Below are positions 1-7,655 of a stretch of DNA of 27,272 nt, one piece after another. How positions within the stretch are numbered: the stretch's first letter is position 1; the number at the start of each line of letters is the position of its first letter. The notes beneath the pieces were generated by a model. That model had not been told where the DNA came from. It saw only the letters and a list, made by a program, of their open reading frames with translations, and made no database searches. The translations under genes were made by a program, and so were the position numbers. The stretch spans positions 101,562 to 128,833 of the forward strand of contig DKIV01000015.1 of NCBI GenBank assembly GCA_002454425.1, written 5' to 3'. The DNA is from Sphingobacteriaceae bacterium UBA6709 (GTDB taxonomy: Bacteria > Bacteroidota > Bacteroidia > Sphingobacteriales > Sphingobacteriaceae).

Positions 1-84
1 TGTCGATGAAATGCCCATGAAATGTCGATGACCAGTGCTGTCTGTTCCGAAGCAGTCCCGAGTCAGACTCGAATCAGGTAGGTA
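1..84 (+). repeat. Left copy of an 84-bp inverted repeat that bounds the window
   Basis: The first 84 bases match the reverse complement of the last 84 (27189-27272). Positions 1-57 are identical; the rest differ only at 58, 63, 70 and 74, and similarity stops at 85. Inside the repeat, TGTCGATGA occurs at 1 and 23 and ATGAAATG at 6 and 17, so it has an 11/22-nt internal rhythm. There is also a perfect palindrome CGAGTC-A-GACTCG at 59-71. No transposase is visible beside it. It is probably the inner edge of a dispersed repeat or mobile-element end continuing outside the window; family unknown. An assembly break at a multicopy repeat would place it exactly here. Confidence 0.85.
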
Positions 85-378
85 GCAGGTGCCCGGATCG
101 TCTGGTCGGGGGCGGAGAAAAGCCTAAGCGGAGGGATGTTTATGTTGAGCACGGGCGGACAAGAGGTGCCTGGGAAAACAGCAGTTAGACACACAGCAAC
201 ATTTCTGTAAAAGCAAGCCAGGTTAATAATTGTGAAATTTATTTAACCACACCTAATAACACACTTAAATTCCTCATAACAAATTAGTTAAGAAGTAAAT
301 TAACCAAAAAGAGAGTAAACTATCCTTATAATTTAAGTTTTAAACCTTGTTTAGTGGACTACTTTCCAATTAAGCTCT
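85..378. other. Intergenic region between the end repeat and ung
   Basis: No convincing gene is seen. About 60-180 is clearly GC-rich, whereas 210-370 is very AT-rich, so there is a composition border near 200. A reading frame without stop runs from 82 to 210 and contains an ATG at 136 that would give a 24-residue peptide. It resembles nothing I know and may be a remnant of the element whose end is the 84-bp repeat. The AT-rich part holds no clear terminator for ung. Confidence 0.4.
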
Positions 379-1053
379 TTACAGTTGCCAGTCAATAGGA
401 TCGAGACCTTGTTCAAGGAGCAGGGTGTTGGTTTTTGAAAAATGGCGAGATCCGAAAAAGCCGTTGTACGCTGAGAATGGTGAGGGGTGTGCAGCCTTGA
501 GAATATGATGTTTTGACTTATCTATCAGCTGCTCTTTCATTTGCGCGTTCCGCCCCCAAAGTAAGAACACTAAGCCATTTTTTTGCTCGCTAAGCGTGCT
601 GATGATTTTGTCGGTAAATACTTCCCAGCCTCTGTTGTGGTGAGAGGCGGCTTCGGCTTTCCTAACGGTCAATGTGGCGTTGAGGAGAAGCACTCCCTGT
701 CTGGCCCATGCGGACAGATTGCCTTGGACGGGCACCTGAAATCCGGGAATATCTTCTTTGAGCTCCAGGAAGATATTGCGTAAGGATGGAGGAGGCTTAA
801 TACCATCAAGCACAGAGAAGGAAAGACCATGAGCCTGACCTTCGCCATGGTAAGGATCCTGACCGATGATCACGACCTTTACATCATCAAAAGAACAGAG
901 ATTAAGGGCATTGAAAATCATGGGGCCCGGAGGATAAATGATATGCCCCTGAGCCTTCTCATTGGCTAAAAAGGTTTTCAGGTTAACCATATAATCTTTA
1001 GCAAACTCCTCTTCCAGATATGCTTTCCACGAATCCTCTAATTGCAATGCCAT
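379..1053 (-). CDS. ung: Uracil-DNA glycosylase, family 1
   Basis: Removes uracil from DNA, arising from cytosine deamination or dUMP misincorporation, as the first step of base excision repair in the cytoplasm. The 224-residue protein has the normal length. The catalytic water-activating loop GQDPYH is at residues 64-69 (Asp66), followed by the proline-rich PPPSLRN segment, LLLNATLTV near 122-130, and the minor-groove leucine-loop equivalent HPSPFSAYNGFFGS starting at His189. All motifs needed for activity are present. The start is the ATG at 1053, immediately followed by family-like sequence. The gene is monocistronic, and the next gene on the other side is divergent. Assignment is secure from motifs alone. 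Confidence 0.97.
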   Translation of the reverse strand: MALQLEDSWKAYLEEEFAKDYMVNLKTFLANEKAQGHIIYPPGPMIFNALNLCSFDDVKVVIIGQDPYHGEGQAHGLSFSVLDGIKPPPSLRNIFLELKEDIPGFQVPVQGNLSAWARQGVLLLNATLTVRKAEAASHHNRGWEVFTDKIISTLSEQKNGLVFLLWGRNAQMKEQLIDKSKHHILKAAHPSPFSAYNGFFGSRHFSKTNTLLLEQGLDPIDWQL

Positions 1054-1147
1054 GCCGTTTAATTTTATTGAGTTAAGGAATAAGACTTTTCACAAGTACC
1101 TCCGCGAAGAAAAAAGCTTCAAAATGAGCGTTTCGGCCGCGCAGGTC

Positions 1148-1178
1148 ATTGCTTTACCAAAAAATAAATTGATATTTG
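1148..1178 (+). promoter_or_regulatory. Candidate promoter for the 1206 gene
   Basis: GATATTTG at 1171-1178 is one base off the Bacteroidota -7 consensus TAnnTTTG. ATTG at 1148-1151 stands 19 nt upstream, where the -33 TTTG is expected. The same GATATTTG octamer lies just upstream of two other starts in this window (16796 and 21526). Confidence 0.4.
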
Positions 1179-1205
1179 CAGTCCATTTGACAAAGAAAAA
1201 AAAAT

Positions 1206-1754
1206 ATGCCGAACTTTTTAAGGTTAGTAATAGCATTTCTGATTTTTGCGGGGTCTATCGCGTTATTCTTTTTCGGGCATTGGGCCTGGGGAATACTCGG
1301 AATTCTGCTTGCTCTGGTTGTAGCTGTCACTTTCTTCTTTAACGAAAAAATGCTTATCGCCCAATGGTTCCTACGTAAGGAAAACATGGACAAATCAGAG
1401 CTTTGGTTAGGAAAGATTAAAAACTACGAGAAAGAATTACTACAAGCGCAACACGGATACTATCATTTGCTGCTTGGTTTGATAGAATCAAGAAAAGCGC
1501 CGATGCAATCCGAGAAGTATTTCAAAAGAGCTCTCGCTCTGGGAATGACCATGGATCACAATGTGGCGCTTGCAAAGTTAAGTCTCGCAGGGATAGCGAT
1601 GGCTAAGCGCAATAAGCGCGAAGCTACCATGTATCTGCAGGAGGCTAAGAAAGCTGATAAAAACAAACTACTGGCAGAGCAAATAAAGATGATGCAAGGC
1701 CAGTTAGTACAATTAGATAAGACCGTGGTGCAGTCACGCGGATTTAGACGATAA
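1206..1754 (+). CDS. Small inner-membrane protein with TPR-like helical tail
   Basis: 182 residues; I do not recognise a named family. Residues about 4-22 and 27-46 form two hydrophobic helices (VIAFLIFAGSIALFFFG and WGILGILLALVVAVTFFF), a hairpin anchor. The soluble remainder (50-182) is helical and reads like two or three degenerate TPR units: YYHLLLGLIESRKAP, SEKYFKRALALGMTMDHNVALAKLSLAGIAMAKRNKREATMYLQEAKK. The topology suggests a membrane-tethered protein-interaction module, but the partner is unknown. The ATG at 1206 follows an A-rich stretch typical of Bacteroidota starts. Its stop codon abuts the stop of the convergent 71-aa gene. Confidence 0.75.
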   Translation: MPNFLRLVIAFLIFAGSIALFFFGHWAWGILGILLALVVAVTFFFNEKMLIAQWFLRKENMDKSELWLGKIKNYEKELLQAQHGYYHLLLGLIESRKAPMQSEKYFKRALALGMTMDHNVALAKLSLAGIAMAKRNKREATMYLQEAKKADKNKLLAEQIKMMQGQLVQLDKTVVQSRGFRR

Positions 1755-1771
1755 CTATTTATCGTCTAAAT
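1742..1771. terminator. Hairpin containing both stop codons of two convergent genes
   Basis: A perfect 12-bp stem (1742-1753 with 1760-1771) and a 6-nt loop span the junction. The TAA of the upstream gene (1752-1754) and the TAG of the downstream minus-strand gene (1755-1757) touch each other inside it. There is no strong T-tract on either side, so it may act as a bidirectional terminator or 3'-end stabiliser rather than a classic intrinsic terminator. Confidence 0.6.
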
Positions 1772-1970
1772 GATCAAAGTATAAAGGCAGCTCATCAGCT
1801 GCTTTTTTACTTTTGATATCTTCCATGTCTGTGGAAAGATATGTTTTGGAAAAAAAGCGCTCCGCCTGAATTCTTTTTAATAGCTGACTGATCAATGAAA
1901 GATCGAAATCCTCCTTATTCAACTTGATCAGATATTCTTTTTCTGTAATCTCAATGGTTGACAAATTCAT
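1755..1970 (-). CDS. Hypothetical 71-aa protein
   Basis: I do not recognise this protein. It has no signal peptide or membrane segment. It is rich in acidic and lysine residues, with a predicted beta-turn-beta start (STIEITEKEYLIKLNKE), an amphipathic helix (FDLSLISQLLKRIQAERFF) and an acidic tail ending in DHLDDK. The size and fold pattern are antitoxin-like, but no toxin gene is next to it, so that reading is not supported. It faces the membrane/TPR gene with no spacer and starts at the ATG at 1970. It could be a lineage-specific small protein; coding status is likely because the codon pattern and the shared 3' hairpin fit. Confidence 0.55.
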   Translation of the reverse strand: MNLSTIEITEKEYLIKLNKEDFDLSLISQLLKRIQAERFFSKTYLSTDMEDIKSKKAADELPLYFDHLDDK

Positions 1971-2126
1971 AATACTAAATTTCTAATGGTTTGAAAGTTC
2001 TTTACACCGCTCTCCAGCAAAAGATCCCGCGGCTTTTAAAACCTACTCCTATCAAAGAAAATAATTAACTGTAAACCAAATGTTAAGAGAAATTTATATT
2101 TAGTCACCAGTTCTTACACAGTTCTA

Positions 2127-2168
2127 ACAATTAAACATTTAACTATTACTGAAACTCTCGTACCTTTG
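2127..2168 (+). promoter_or_regulatory. marR promoter with candidate MarR operator
   Basis: TACCTTTG at 2161-2168 is a perfect Bacteroidota -7 box (TAnnTTTG), and TTTA at 2138-2141 sits 19 nt upstream at the -33 position. A 20-bp site at 2127-2146 overlapping the -33 region matches 15 of 20 positions with a 20-bp site upstream of tolC (2672-2691); both contain ATAGTTAAAT, here on the minus strand. Binding there would block RNA polymerase, consistent with MarR autorepression. Transcription should begin only a few bases before the ATG at 2174. Confidence 0.55.
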
Positions 2169-2173
2169 TCTTT

Positions 2174-2635
2174 ATGACAGAGGATGAATTTAGTCACGAT
2201 TCCGCTCATGCGCGCCCCTTTATCGATGCAGTAATTGGTATGCGTTTAGCTATTAAACAGTTTTATCATCAGCGCATTCGTAAAAGTGAAATGAGCGATC
2301 TGACTTATGAAATGTTTCAGGTAATGGTGGTGCTTTGGAACAAACGCGAGGCAAATCAACAAGATCTTGCCAATGCTGTTCAAAAAAACAAAGCAAGCCT
2401 CACTCCTCTTATCGACAACCTGTGCAAACGCGATCTTGTTACACGTTCAACTGACGCAAACGATCGGCGTAATAATGTCATCCGGCTCACCGAAAAGGGC
2501 AAGCTATACGAGCGCTACATTCACCCCATTCAAAAAGAATTCTATGAACTGCTATTATCAGAGATCGATGAAGAAGATCTCAACGCGGTAACCCGAATAC
2601 TCAACAAGTTAGTAGGAAGAGTTTCAACGGAATAA
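2174..2635 (+). CDS. MarR-family transcriptional regulator of the efflux operon
   Basis: 153-residue winged-helix regulator, the usual MarR length. Residues about 45-118 hold the DNA-binding domain: EMFQVMVVLW, ANQQDLANAVQKNKASLTPLIDNLCKRDLV (recognition helix), and the wing with DANDRRNNVIRLTEKGK, the hallmark DxRxxx-RLTEKG pattern. N- and C-terminal helices would form the dimer interface. No cysteine sensor is obvious, so the ligand is probably a small lipophilic molecule (inference). It is the first gene of a marR-tolC-emrA-emrB cluster on the same strand; a 115-bp gap with its own candidate operator separates it from tolC. A second in-frame ATG at codon 23 exists, but the upstream start keeps the full N-terminal helix. 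Confidence 0.9.
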   Translation: MTEDEFSHDSAHARPFIDAVIGMRLAIKQFYHQRIRKSEMSDLTYEMFQVMVVLWNKREANQQDLANAVQKNKASLTPLIDNLCKRDLVTRSTDANDRRNNVIRLTEKGKLYERYIHPIQKEFYELLLSEIDEEDLNAVTRILNKLVGRVSTE

Positions 2636-2671
2636 TCGAAAAGGTAAATTCCATCAACTCATTATACCCTT

Positions 2672-2696
2672 ATAGTTAAATATCAAACTATTTTAG
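2672..2696 (+). promoter_or_regulatory. Candidate MarR operator and promoter before tolC
   Basis: An inverted repeat ATAGTT-8 nt-AACTAT lies at 2672-2691. It is the more symmetric relative of the site at 2127-2146 (15/20 identical). TATTTTAG at 2689-2696, one base off TAnnTTTG, overlaps its right arm and could be the -7 box of a separate efflux promoter. Repression by bound MarR is inferred from the overlap. Confidence 0.5.
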
Positions 2697-2750
2697 AAGC
2701 CGACCAGCCCCAGGGTCACGCGTCTTACAAAATATAAAGTGAATACATCT

Positions 2751-4094
2751 ATGATAAAACGTACATCCATCGTCCTAATGGCGGTGCTTGGGCTACAGGC
2801 TGTGCAGGCGTCTCCTGCGGCTGATAGCCTGAACATGCAACTAAGCATCCCAAAAATGTTTGAGCTGGCGAACAGACATAGCCGGAAGCTGACGATATCA
2901 AAAGAAGAAATCGAAATAAGTAAACAGCAAACCGACATTGCGCGCTCTGCCTCGCTTCCGGAAATCGCTGCTGGAGCACAACTGGGATATATCAGTGATG
3001 CTTCAACATGGGATTACAAGCTTGGGCATCGTGAATCGGTATCCATGCCTCATGTAAGTAACGAGTTCTCCATCGAGGCGAGTCAAATAGTATATCAGGG
3101 CAGCAAGCAAAAAAATAAAATAGCTAAAGCCTCGCTTCTGGAGGATATGGCAAGCGTTAATTACGAGAAGGAGCAAGAAGATATCCGCTTTCTGCTGGTA
3201 GGGAAATACTTCGATTTATATCGATTATATAATCATATGACCGTGTATAACGAGAATATACAACTTGCTCAACAGCGTTTAAAGAATATACGCCAGCTAC
3301 GCAAAGAGGGCATGGTAACTCAAAATGACATCATAAGAAGTGAGCTTCAAATAAGCAATCTAGAGGTGAAGAAAGACGAGGCAAATAATGATATCAGCAT
3401 TTTAAACCGGGAGCTCTGCGTGATCCTGGGGATCGCTGAAAATACGGTGCTGCGAATAGATACTTCCTTTGCTCAGACAGATACCCGAAGTTTAGACAGG
3501 GAGCAGAGCTTAAGCACCGCGTATGAGGAAGCACCCGATATGAAATTAAGTCACTCGCGTGAAGAGCTGGCGAAAAAAAACATTGCCATTGCCAGGGCTG
3601 AATGGTTTCCATCCGTATCCTTATATGCGGGAACAATGCTGCAGCGCCCCTTCCTGTACTCCATTCCCCCGCAGGACATCTATCTTAACTTTTTCCAGAC
3701 AGGCCTGAAAGTAAGCTATAACATCTCCTCGCTTTACCATGCCAGGGAGCATGTTGATCTGGCAAGAATGGAGCAGAAAAAGACACTCTCAGAATCTGAT
3801 TATGTGAAAGAGCGGATAGGTCTTGATGTTAACAGAGCTTATACCAAATGGAAGGAAGCTCAAAATAACTACAGGGCTTATGAAAAGAGCTATCAGCTTG
3901 CCAACAGCAACTACAAAATCGTTGAAGCAAAGTACTACAACCAGTTCGGGGTTTTAACGGATATGCTTGATGCCAGCAGCGCTAAACTTAGTGCGGAGCT
4001 GGAGCTTGACAATGCCCGGGCAAACATCTTATTCCGTTGGTACCAACTACAAAAGGCTACCGGTCAACTAAACACACTACCTCACGACAAATAA
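2751..4094 (+). CDS. TolC-family outer-membrane efflux protein
   Basis: Outer-membrane channel-tunnel of a tripartite drug pump. From the ATG at 2751 it has 447 residues, starting with a typical signal peptide (MIKRTSIVLMAVLGLQAVQAS). The GTG at 2739 would add four residues before a less typical signal sequence, so I prefer the ATG. Two OEP repeats are visible: one from about 30 to 220 with long helices (YFDLYRLYNHMTVYNENIQLAQQRLKNIRQL, then GMVTQNDIIRSELQISNLE) and one from about 235 to 445 (EGVL-like turn VSLYAGTM, NRAYTKWKEAQNNYRAYEKS, NYKIVEAKYYNQFGVLTDMLDASSAKLSAELELDNAR). It lies 13 nt upstream of the adaptor gene, so pump and channel are co-expressed. Confidence 0.93.
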   Translation: MIKRTSIVLMAVLGLQAVQASPAADSLNMQLSIPKMFELANRHSRKLTISKEEIEISKQQTDIARSASLPEIAAGAQLGYISDASTWDYKLGHRESVSMPHVSNEFSIEASQIVYQGSKQKNKIAKASLLEDMASVNYEKEQEDIRFLLVGKYFDLYRLYNHMTVYNENIQLAQQRLKNIRQLRKEGMVTQNDIIRSELQISNLEVKKDEANNDISILNRELCVILGIAENTVLRIDTSFAQTDTRSLDREQSLSTAYEEAPDMKLSHSREELAKKNIAIARAEWFPSVSLYAGTMLQRPFLYSIPPQDIYLNFFQTGLKVSYNISSLYHAREHVDLARMEQKKTLSESDYVKERIGLDVNRAYTKWKEAQNNYRAYEKSYQLANSNYKIVEAKYYNQFGVLTDMLDASSAKLSAELELDNARANILFRWYQLQKATGQLNTLPHDK

Positions 4095-4107
4095 ACAGTA
4101 ATCAAGC

Positions 4108-5202
4108 ATGAACGACATAACAACATCAGGCAAACCAGAGACTAACGTGGCAAAAAAGCTTCACAAAGAAGCAGCCAGACAACAGCGAATTAAAATAGTA
4201 AATATCAGTTCGATCTTTGTATTACTTATCGCTATATTTTGGGGAATAGCCGTATTCTTTCATTTTAACGATAGCGCCTATACTGACGACGCGCAAGTTG
4301 ACGCTTACATTAATCCTGTGAATGTGCGTATCCAGGGATTTATTAAAGATATCAGGTTTAAGGAGCATCAACGTGTACATAAGGGCGATACCCTGGCGAT
4401 TATCGAGGATTCCGAATATCGATTACGCGTTGACGAAGCGCGGGCCGCTGTTGCTGACGCGCAAGCCTCACGCTCAATGATCCTCGCAAGTGTAAAACTG
4501 GCAGACAATAATATTGAAGTTTCGGACGCGAAAGTCCTTGAACTAAAGGCACGTCTAAAGAATCTGGAAGCGAATTATAAGCGCTACGAACACCTGCTCG
4601 CTGCCGATGTGGTTACGCAATATCAGTTTGATATGATTAAGACTGATCTGGAAGCGACACGAGCACAACTCATGGCCTTGCAATCGCAATCAGCAGGATC
4701 AACGTTAAGCAGCGAAGAGGCTGCGAAACGCTTACCTGTTAATGAAGCGAGTCTTCGTAAAGCTGAAGATGCGCTGCATCTGGCGGAGTTGAATCTTTCT
4801 TACACAACAATTATCGCTCCCTATGATGGTGTGCTTGGCAGAAAAACTATAGAGTTAGGACAACTCATGCAGGCGGGTCAGATCATGGTAAGCATCCTTA
4901 GGGATGACGACAAGTGGATTACCGCCAACTACACTGAAAGTCAGATGAAGCATATCAGCATCGGCAAGAAATTAAAGGTTGAGATTGATGCCCTCCCCGG
5001 AAAAACCTTCACAGGAACCGTCACTGCGATTTCTGAAGCTACCGGTTCCCGCTATTCAGCCGTTCCCGTCGACAACTCTACAGGAAACTTTGTAAAGATT
5101 CAACAACGCATTCCTGTGCGTATCGATCTGGATAAAAACAATAACCAAACCGCTTTAGGTCAGCTGCGCGCAGGCATGAATGCTGTGCTAAAAAACATAT
5201 AA
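4108..5202 (+). CDS. HlyD/EmrA-type membrane fusion (adaptor) protein
   Basis: Periplasmic adaptor linking the MFS pump to the TolC channel. 364 residues: a basic cytoplasmic N-terminus, one transmembrane helix at about 30-51 (IVNISSIFVLLIAIFWGIAV), a first biotinyl-lipoyl half (DAYINPVNVRIQGFIKDI, HQRVHKGDTLAIIED), an alpha-helical hairpin at about 115-230, the second lipoyl half (LSYTTIIAPYDGVLGRK) and a beta-barrel (WITANYTESQMKHISIGKKLKVEIDALPG). This order and the single N-terminal anchor match EmrA rather than RND adaptors, which are usually lipoproteins. It lies 13 nt after tolC and 4 nt before the MFS gene. Substrates cannot be read from sequence. Confidence 0.93.
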   Translation: MNDITTSGKPETNVAKKLHKEAARQQRIKIVNISSIFVLLIAIFWGIAVFFHFNDSAYTDDAQVDAYINPVNVRIQGFIKDIRFKEHQRVHKGDTLAIIEDSEYRLRVDEARAAVADAQASRSMILASVKLADNNIEVSDAKVLELKARLKNLEANYKRYEHLLAADVVTQYQFDMIKTDLEATRAQLMALQSQSAGSTLSSEEAAKRLPVNEASLRKAEDALHLAELNLSYTTIIAPYDGVLGRKTIELGQLMQAGQIMVSILRDDDKWITANYTESQMKHISIGKKLKVEIDALPGKTFTGTVTAISEATGSRYSAVPVDNSTGNFVKIQQRIPVRIDLDKNNNQTALGQLRAGMNAVLKNI

Positions 5203-5206
5203 TACT

Positions 5207-6760
5207 ATGGCATCAAGAGTCTTCCATCATTGGATTTCAGAAAAACTGGATCTCTTCATTCTCATTATCATGAGTATTTTTCTGTCATTCACAAACGGCC
5301 TGCCCGCCACGATCTCCCCCTATGTAGTGGGTGGGCAAGCAGGTATGGCCGAGGATATAAGTATGGCAGGATATGCTTATTACGCAGGCATGACCTGTTC
5401 TATCCCTTTCATATTCAGAATTACCAAATATGCAAGCAAGAAACAGCTGCTAATTGTAATACACCTGCTGCTGCTCGTGATGAACTATATCATCTCAGAA
5501 TCAAGCGTAACCACTTCGGTCATGATGGCATCGTTTCTTATCGGATTTATTCGCATCATCGGGAGTATTGTGTTACTTGAGGCGATGATGCCCCTGCTGA
5601 TGCCACGCGGCGAACGCTATCAGATGTATAGCGTATATTATCCTCTGGCCATTGTTATGCCGGCTGCGTCGGCATTCATTGCGACTTACATTGCCCACAA
5701 CTACCATTGGCAAATGAGTTTCCTCTTTGATAATATCCTGCTTTTAATGAACTTGCTGATAGTTGTCAGTCTCATTCATCCGGAAAAGCAAGAGCGGCGA
5801 ATTCCGATGTATCAGTTCGACTGGCCCGGAGCCATTTTCTTTGCCGCGGGACTCCTATTTGTTGCTTACGCTTGCTGCTATGGGCTCACCCTCGATTGGT
5901 TTCGCTCGCCAGGTATTCTCATAAGTCTCATAGCCGCTTTATGTTTCATGGTTCTTTTCTCGGGGCGCACCGTGCGGGTGCGCAAACCGTTCCTGAGATT
6001 CTCCACTTTCAAATTAAGAGCATCAATAATTACGCTTTCCGTTTTATTTCTGTTTGGAATGTTTTACAGCAGCAGCAACTTAGCCTCCACGTTTACATCC
6101 ATCATTGTTCCGGGTAATCCCCTGAAAGCTGCAGAAATCAGCACTTATTCAGTTATAGGCTATTTATCGGGGAGCATCATCTCTTTCTTTTACTTCAGAA
6201 GAACGAAAAATAACAACATCATTTTTGCATTTTCCAGCTTATGCTACTTGCTGAGTAACATCATCATTTTCGTCAACATACACCCTCAGGCATCTCCCGA
6301 CTGGCTTATCCTCTCGATGATTTTGAGAGGTATGGCAATCATCTGTTCCTATATAGCGGCAGGGGTATATCTGGCAGCGAATGTGCCTCAGAAAAGCTTT
6401 ATGTCCTGTATCCCCTTTCTTATTATGGTACGCTCCTTTGTTGGACCACTTTTTTGGGGCACATTGTTTAGTAACATCTTGTATATACGAAAAGTATTTT
6501 ACGCGACCATGCTCGGCAGTCGCATGGACGCCATTGATCCGCTAGTGCTAATGAGGGGTAAAACAATGGCCGACAATAGTATCAGGACACAGTCGTCGCT
6601 ATTGGCACTCAGAGATATTTATGGCTGGCTTATTATCGCTGGAGTTGTGCTTACGCTTATACTTTTGGTATTTCCGTTCCACGCATCCAAAGAACGTCAC
6701 GTGTTCAATTGGTTGAAAAAATCACGTTCTGAGGAATTAGTGCAAGCTCTACCGATGTAA
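5207..6760 (+). CDS. MFS drug transporter, EmrB/DHA2-like
   Basis: Inner-membrane proton-driven exporter that would work with the adjacent adaptor and TolC protein. 517 residues with about 14 hydrophobic segments, the number expected for DHA2 transporters; it begins LFILIIMSIFLSFTNGLPATISPYV. The N-terminal motifs are divergent from E. coli EmrB: the usual D-x-T-I-V-N-V-A-L segment is replaced by NGLPATISPYV, so family membership rests on topology and operon context. This divergent subfamily is common beside EmrA/TolC genes in Bacteroidota. Its start is 4 nt after emrA, implying translational coupling. It ends convergently with murI. Confidence 0.88.
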   Translation: MASRVFHHWISEKLDLFILIIMSIFLSFTNGLPATISPYVVGGQAGMAEDISMAGYAYYAGMTCSIPFIFRITKYASKKQLLIVIHLLLLVMNYIISESSVTTSVMMASFLIGFIRIIGSIVLLEAMMPLLMPRGERYQMYSVYYPLAIVMPAASAFIATYIAHNYHWQMSFLFDNILLLMNLLIVVSLIHPEKQERRIPMYQFDWPGAIFFAAGLLFVAYACCYGLTLDWFRSPGILISLIAALCFMVLFSGRTVRVRKPFLRFSTFKLRASIITLSVLFLFGMFYSSSNLASTFTSIIVPGNPLKAAEISTYSVIGYLSGSIISFFYFRRTKNNNIIFAFSSLCYLLSNIIIFVNIHPQASPDWLILSMILRGMAIICSYIAAGVYLAANVPQKSFMSCIPFLIMVRSFVGPLFWGTLFSNILYIRKVFYATMLGSRMDAIDPLVLMRGKTMADNSIRTQSSLLALRDIYGWLIIAGVVLTLILLVFPFHASKERHVFNWLKKSRSEELVQALPM

Positions 6761-6777
6761 AGGGATTAAATGCTCAT

Positions 6778-6850
6778 CATCAAAGCATGTTGACAAGAGC
6801 ACATCGAAGTATATCGGGTAGCAATCACTAACACTCGATATGCTTTGATG
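6778..6850. terminator. Long inverted repeat at the emrB/murI convergent junction
   Basis: CATCAAAGCAT (6778-6788) is perfectly complementary to ATGCTTTGATG (6840-6850), and an inner pair ATCGA (6803-6807)/TCGAT (6835-6839) would extend the structure. The right arm lies within the last codons of murI. It has no T-tract, so I call it a likely 3'-end hairpin shared by the two convergent transcripts rather than a standard terminator. Confidence 0.45.
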
Positions 6851-7655
6851 TTACCGGAAATCCTAAAAAGATAGACGCTTTCTCATCGAAGCTTTCACTT
6901 GACTCGGTAGTGAAATAGCTGCGGGTTCCATTCTTCGAACACAAGGACTCCATTTCGGGATGCCGTTGCAGATATTCAGCTAGCCGTTGCGCAACGAGAG
7001 GTCCCTGCGATACTAAACTAACATGCTCTGGAACGAAGGACTTTATACGATCATAGATCAGGGGATAATGGGTGCAAGCCAGTACGATAGTATCTATATC
7101 AGGCGATTGACTCAGCAGCATATCCACATTTTTCTTTATGAAGTAATCCGCGCCAGCGTTTTCATGTTCATTATTTTCCACCAGCGTTGCCCAGATGGGG
7201 CATGCCTGCTGGAAGACTTTTAATTCAGGAAAGAATCGGAGACTTTCGATAACATAAGACTGTGATGCCACAGTTCCGGGAGTTGCCAGCACCCCTACCT
7301 GACGCGTAGCGCTGAGTGTGCCAATAATTTCCGTTGTTGGTCTGATCACTCCCAGCACGCGACGATAATCGTTACGCTTTGGAAGATCATTTTGCTGTAT
7401 CGAACGCAGTGCTTTGGCTGACGCAGTGTTGCACGCCAGGATTACCAGCTTACATCCCATAGCAAAAAGCTTATCGACGCATTCCCGCGTATATTTATAT
7501 ACGGTATCAAATGATCTGCTGCCATAAGGCGCACGGGCATTATCGCCTAAATAGATATAATCATACTGAGGAAGCAAGGCGGCAATCTCCTTAAATACGG
7601 TAAGTCCGCCATACCCTGAATCGAAAACACCAATAGGCGCGGCTTGAGAACTCAT
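6828..7655 (-). CDS. murI: Glutamate racemase
   Basis: Converts L-glutamate to D-glutamate for peptidoglycan precursor synthesis in the cytoplasm, by a two-cysteine cofactor-independent mechanism. The 275 residues match the family. The glycine-rich start IGVFDSGYGGLTVF includes Asp12 and Ser13; the first catalytic cysteine is Cys75 in LACNTASA and the second Cys194 in LACTHYPL, with the adjacent His196. YLGDNARAPYG near 35-45 is also diagnostic. It is the last gene of the ppk-ppx-tauE-DUF1634-murI run; its ATG overlaps the TGA of the DUF1634 gene (ATGA), so its expression is probably coupled to the upstream genes. Confidence 0.97.
   Translation of the reverse strand: MSSQAAPIGVFDSGYGGLTVFKEIAALLPQYDYIYLGDNARAPYGSRSFDTVYKYTRECVDKLFAMGCKLVILACNTASAKALRSIQQNDLPKRNDYRRVLGVIRPTTEIIGTLSATRQVGVLATPGTVASQSYVIESLRFFPELKVFQQACPIWATLVENNEHENAGADYFIKKNVDMLLSQSPDIDTIVLACTHYPLIYDRIKSFVPEHVSLVSQGPLVAQRLAEYLQRHPEMESLCSKNGTRSYFTTESSESFDEKASIFLGFPVTSKHIEC

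Noticed and set aside
82..210. Open frame after the left repeat, possible end of a transposase
   Set aside because: Only about 42 codons, no recognisable motif, GC-rich low-information residues; kept only as a note in the spacer.
1154..1393. Minus-strand 79-codon frame
   Set aside because: Antisense to the start of the 1206 gene; composition is unlike a protein and its far end only mirrors the hydrophobic helices.
1755..1970. Toxin-antitoxin pair with the neighbouring gene
   Set aside because: The neighbour is convergent and has a membrane/TPR layout, and no toxin fold is adjacent.
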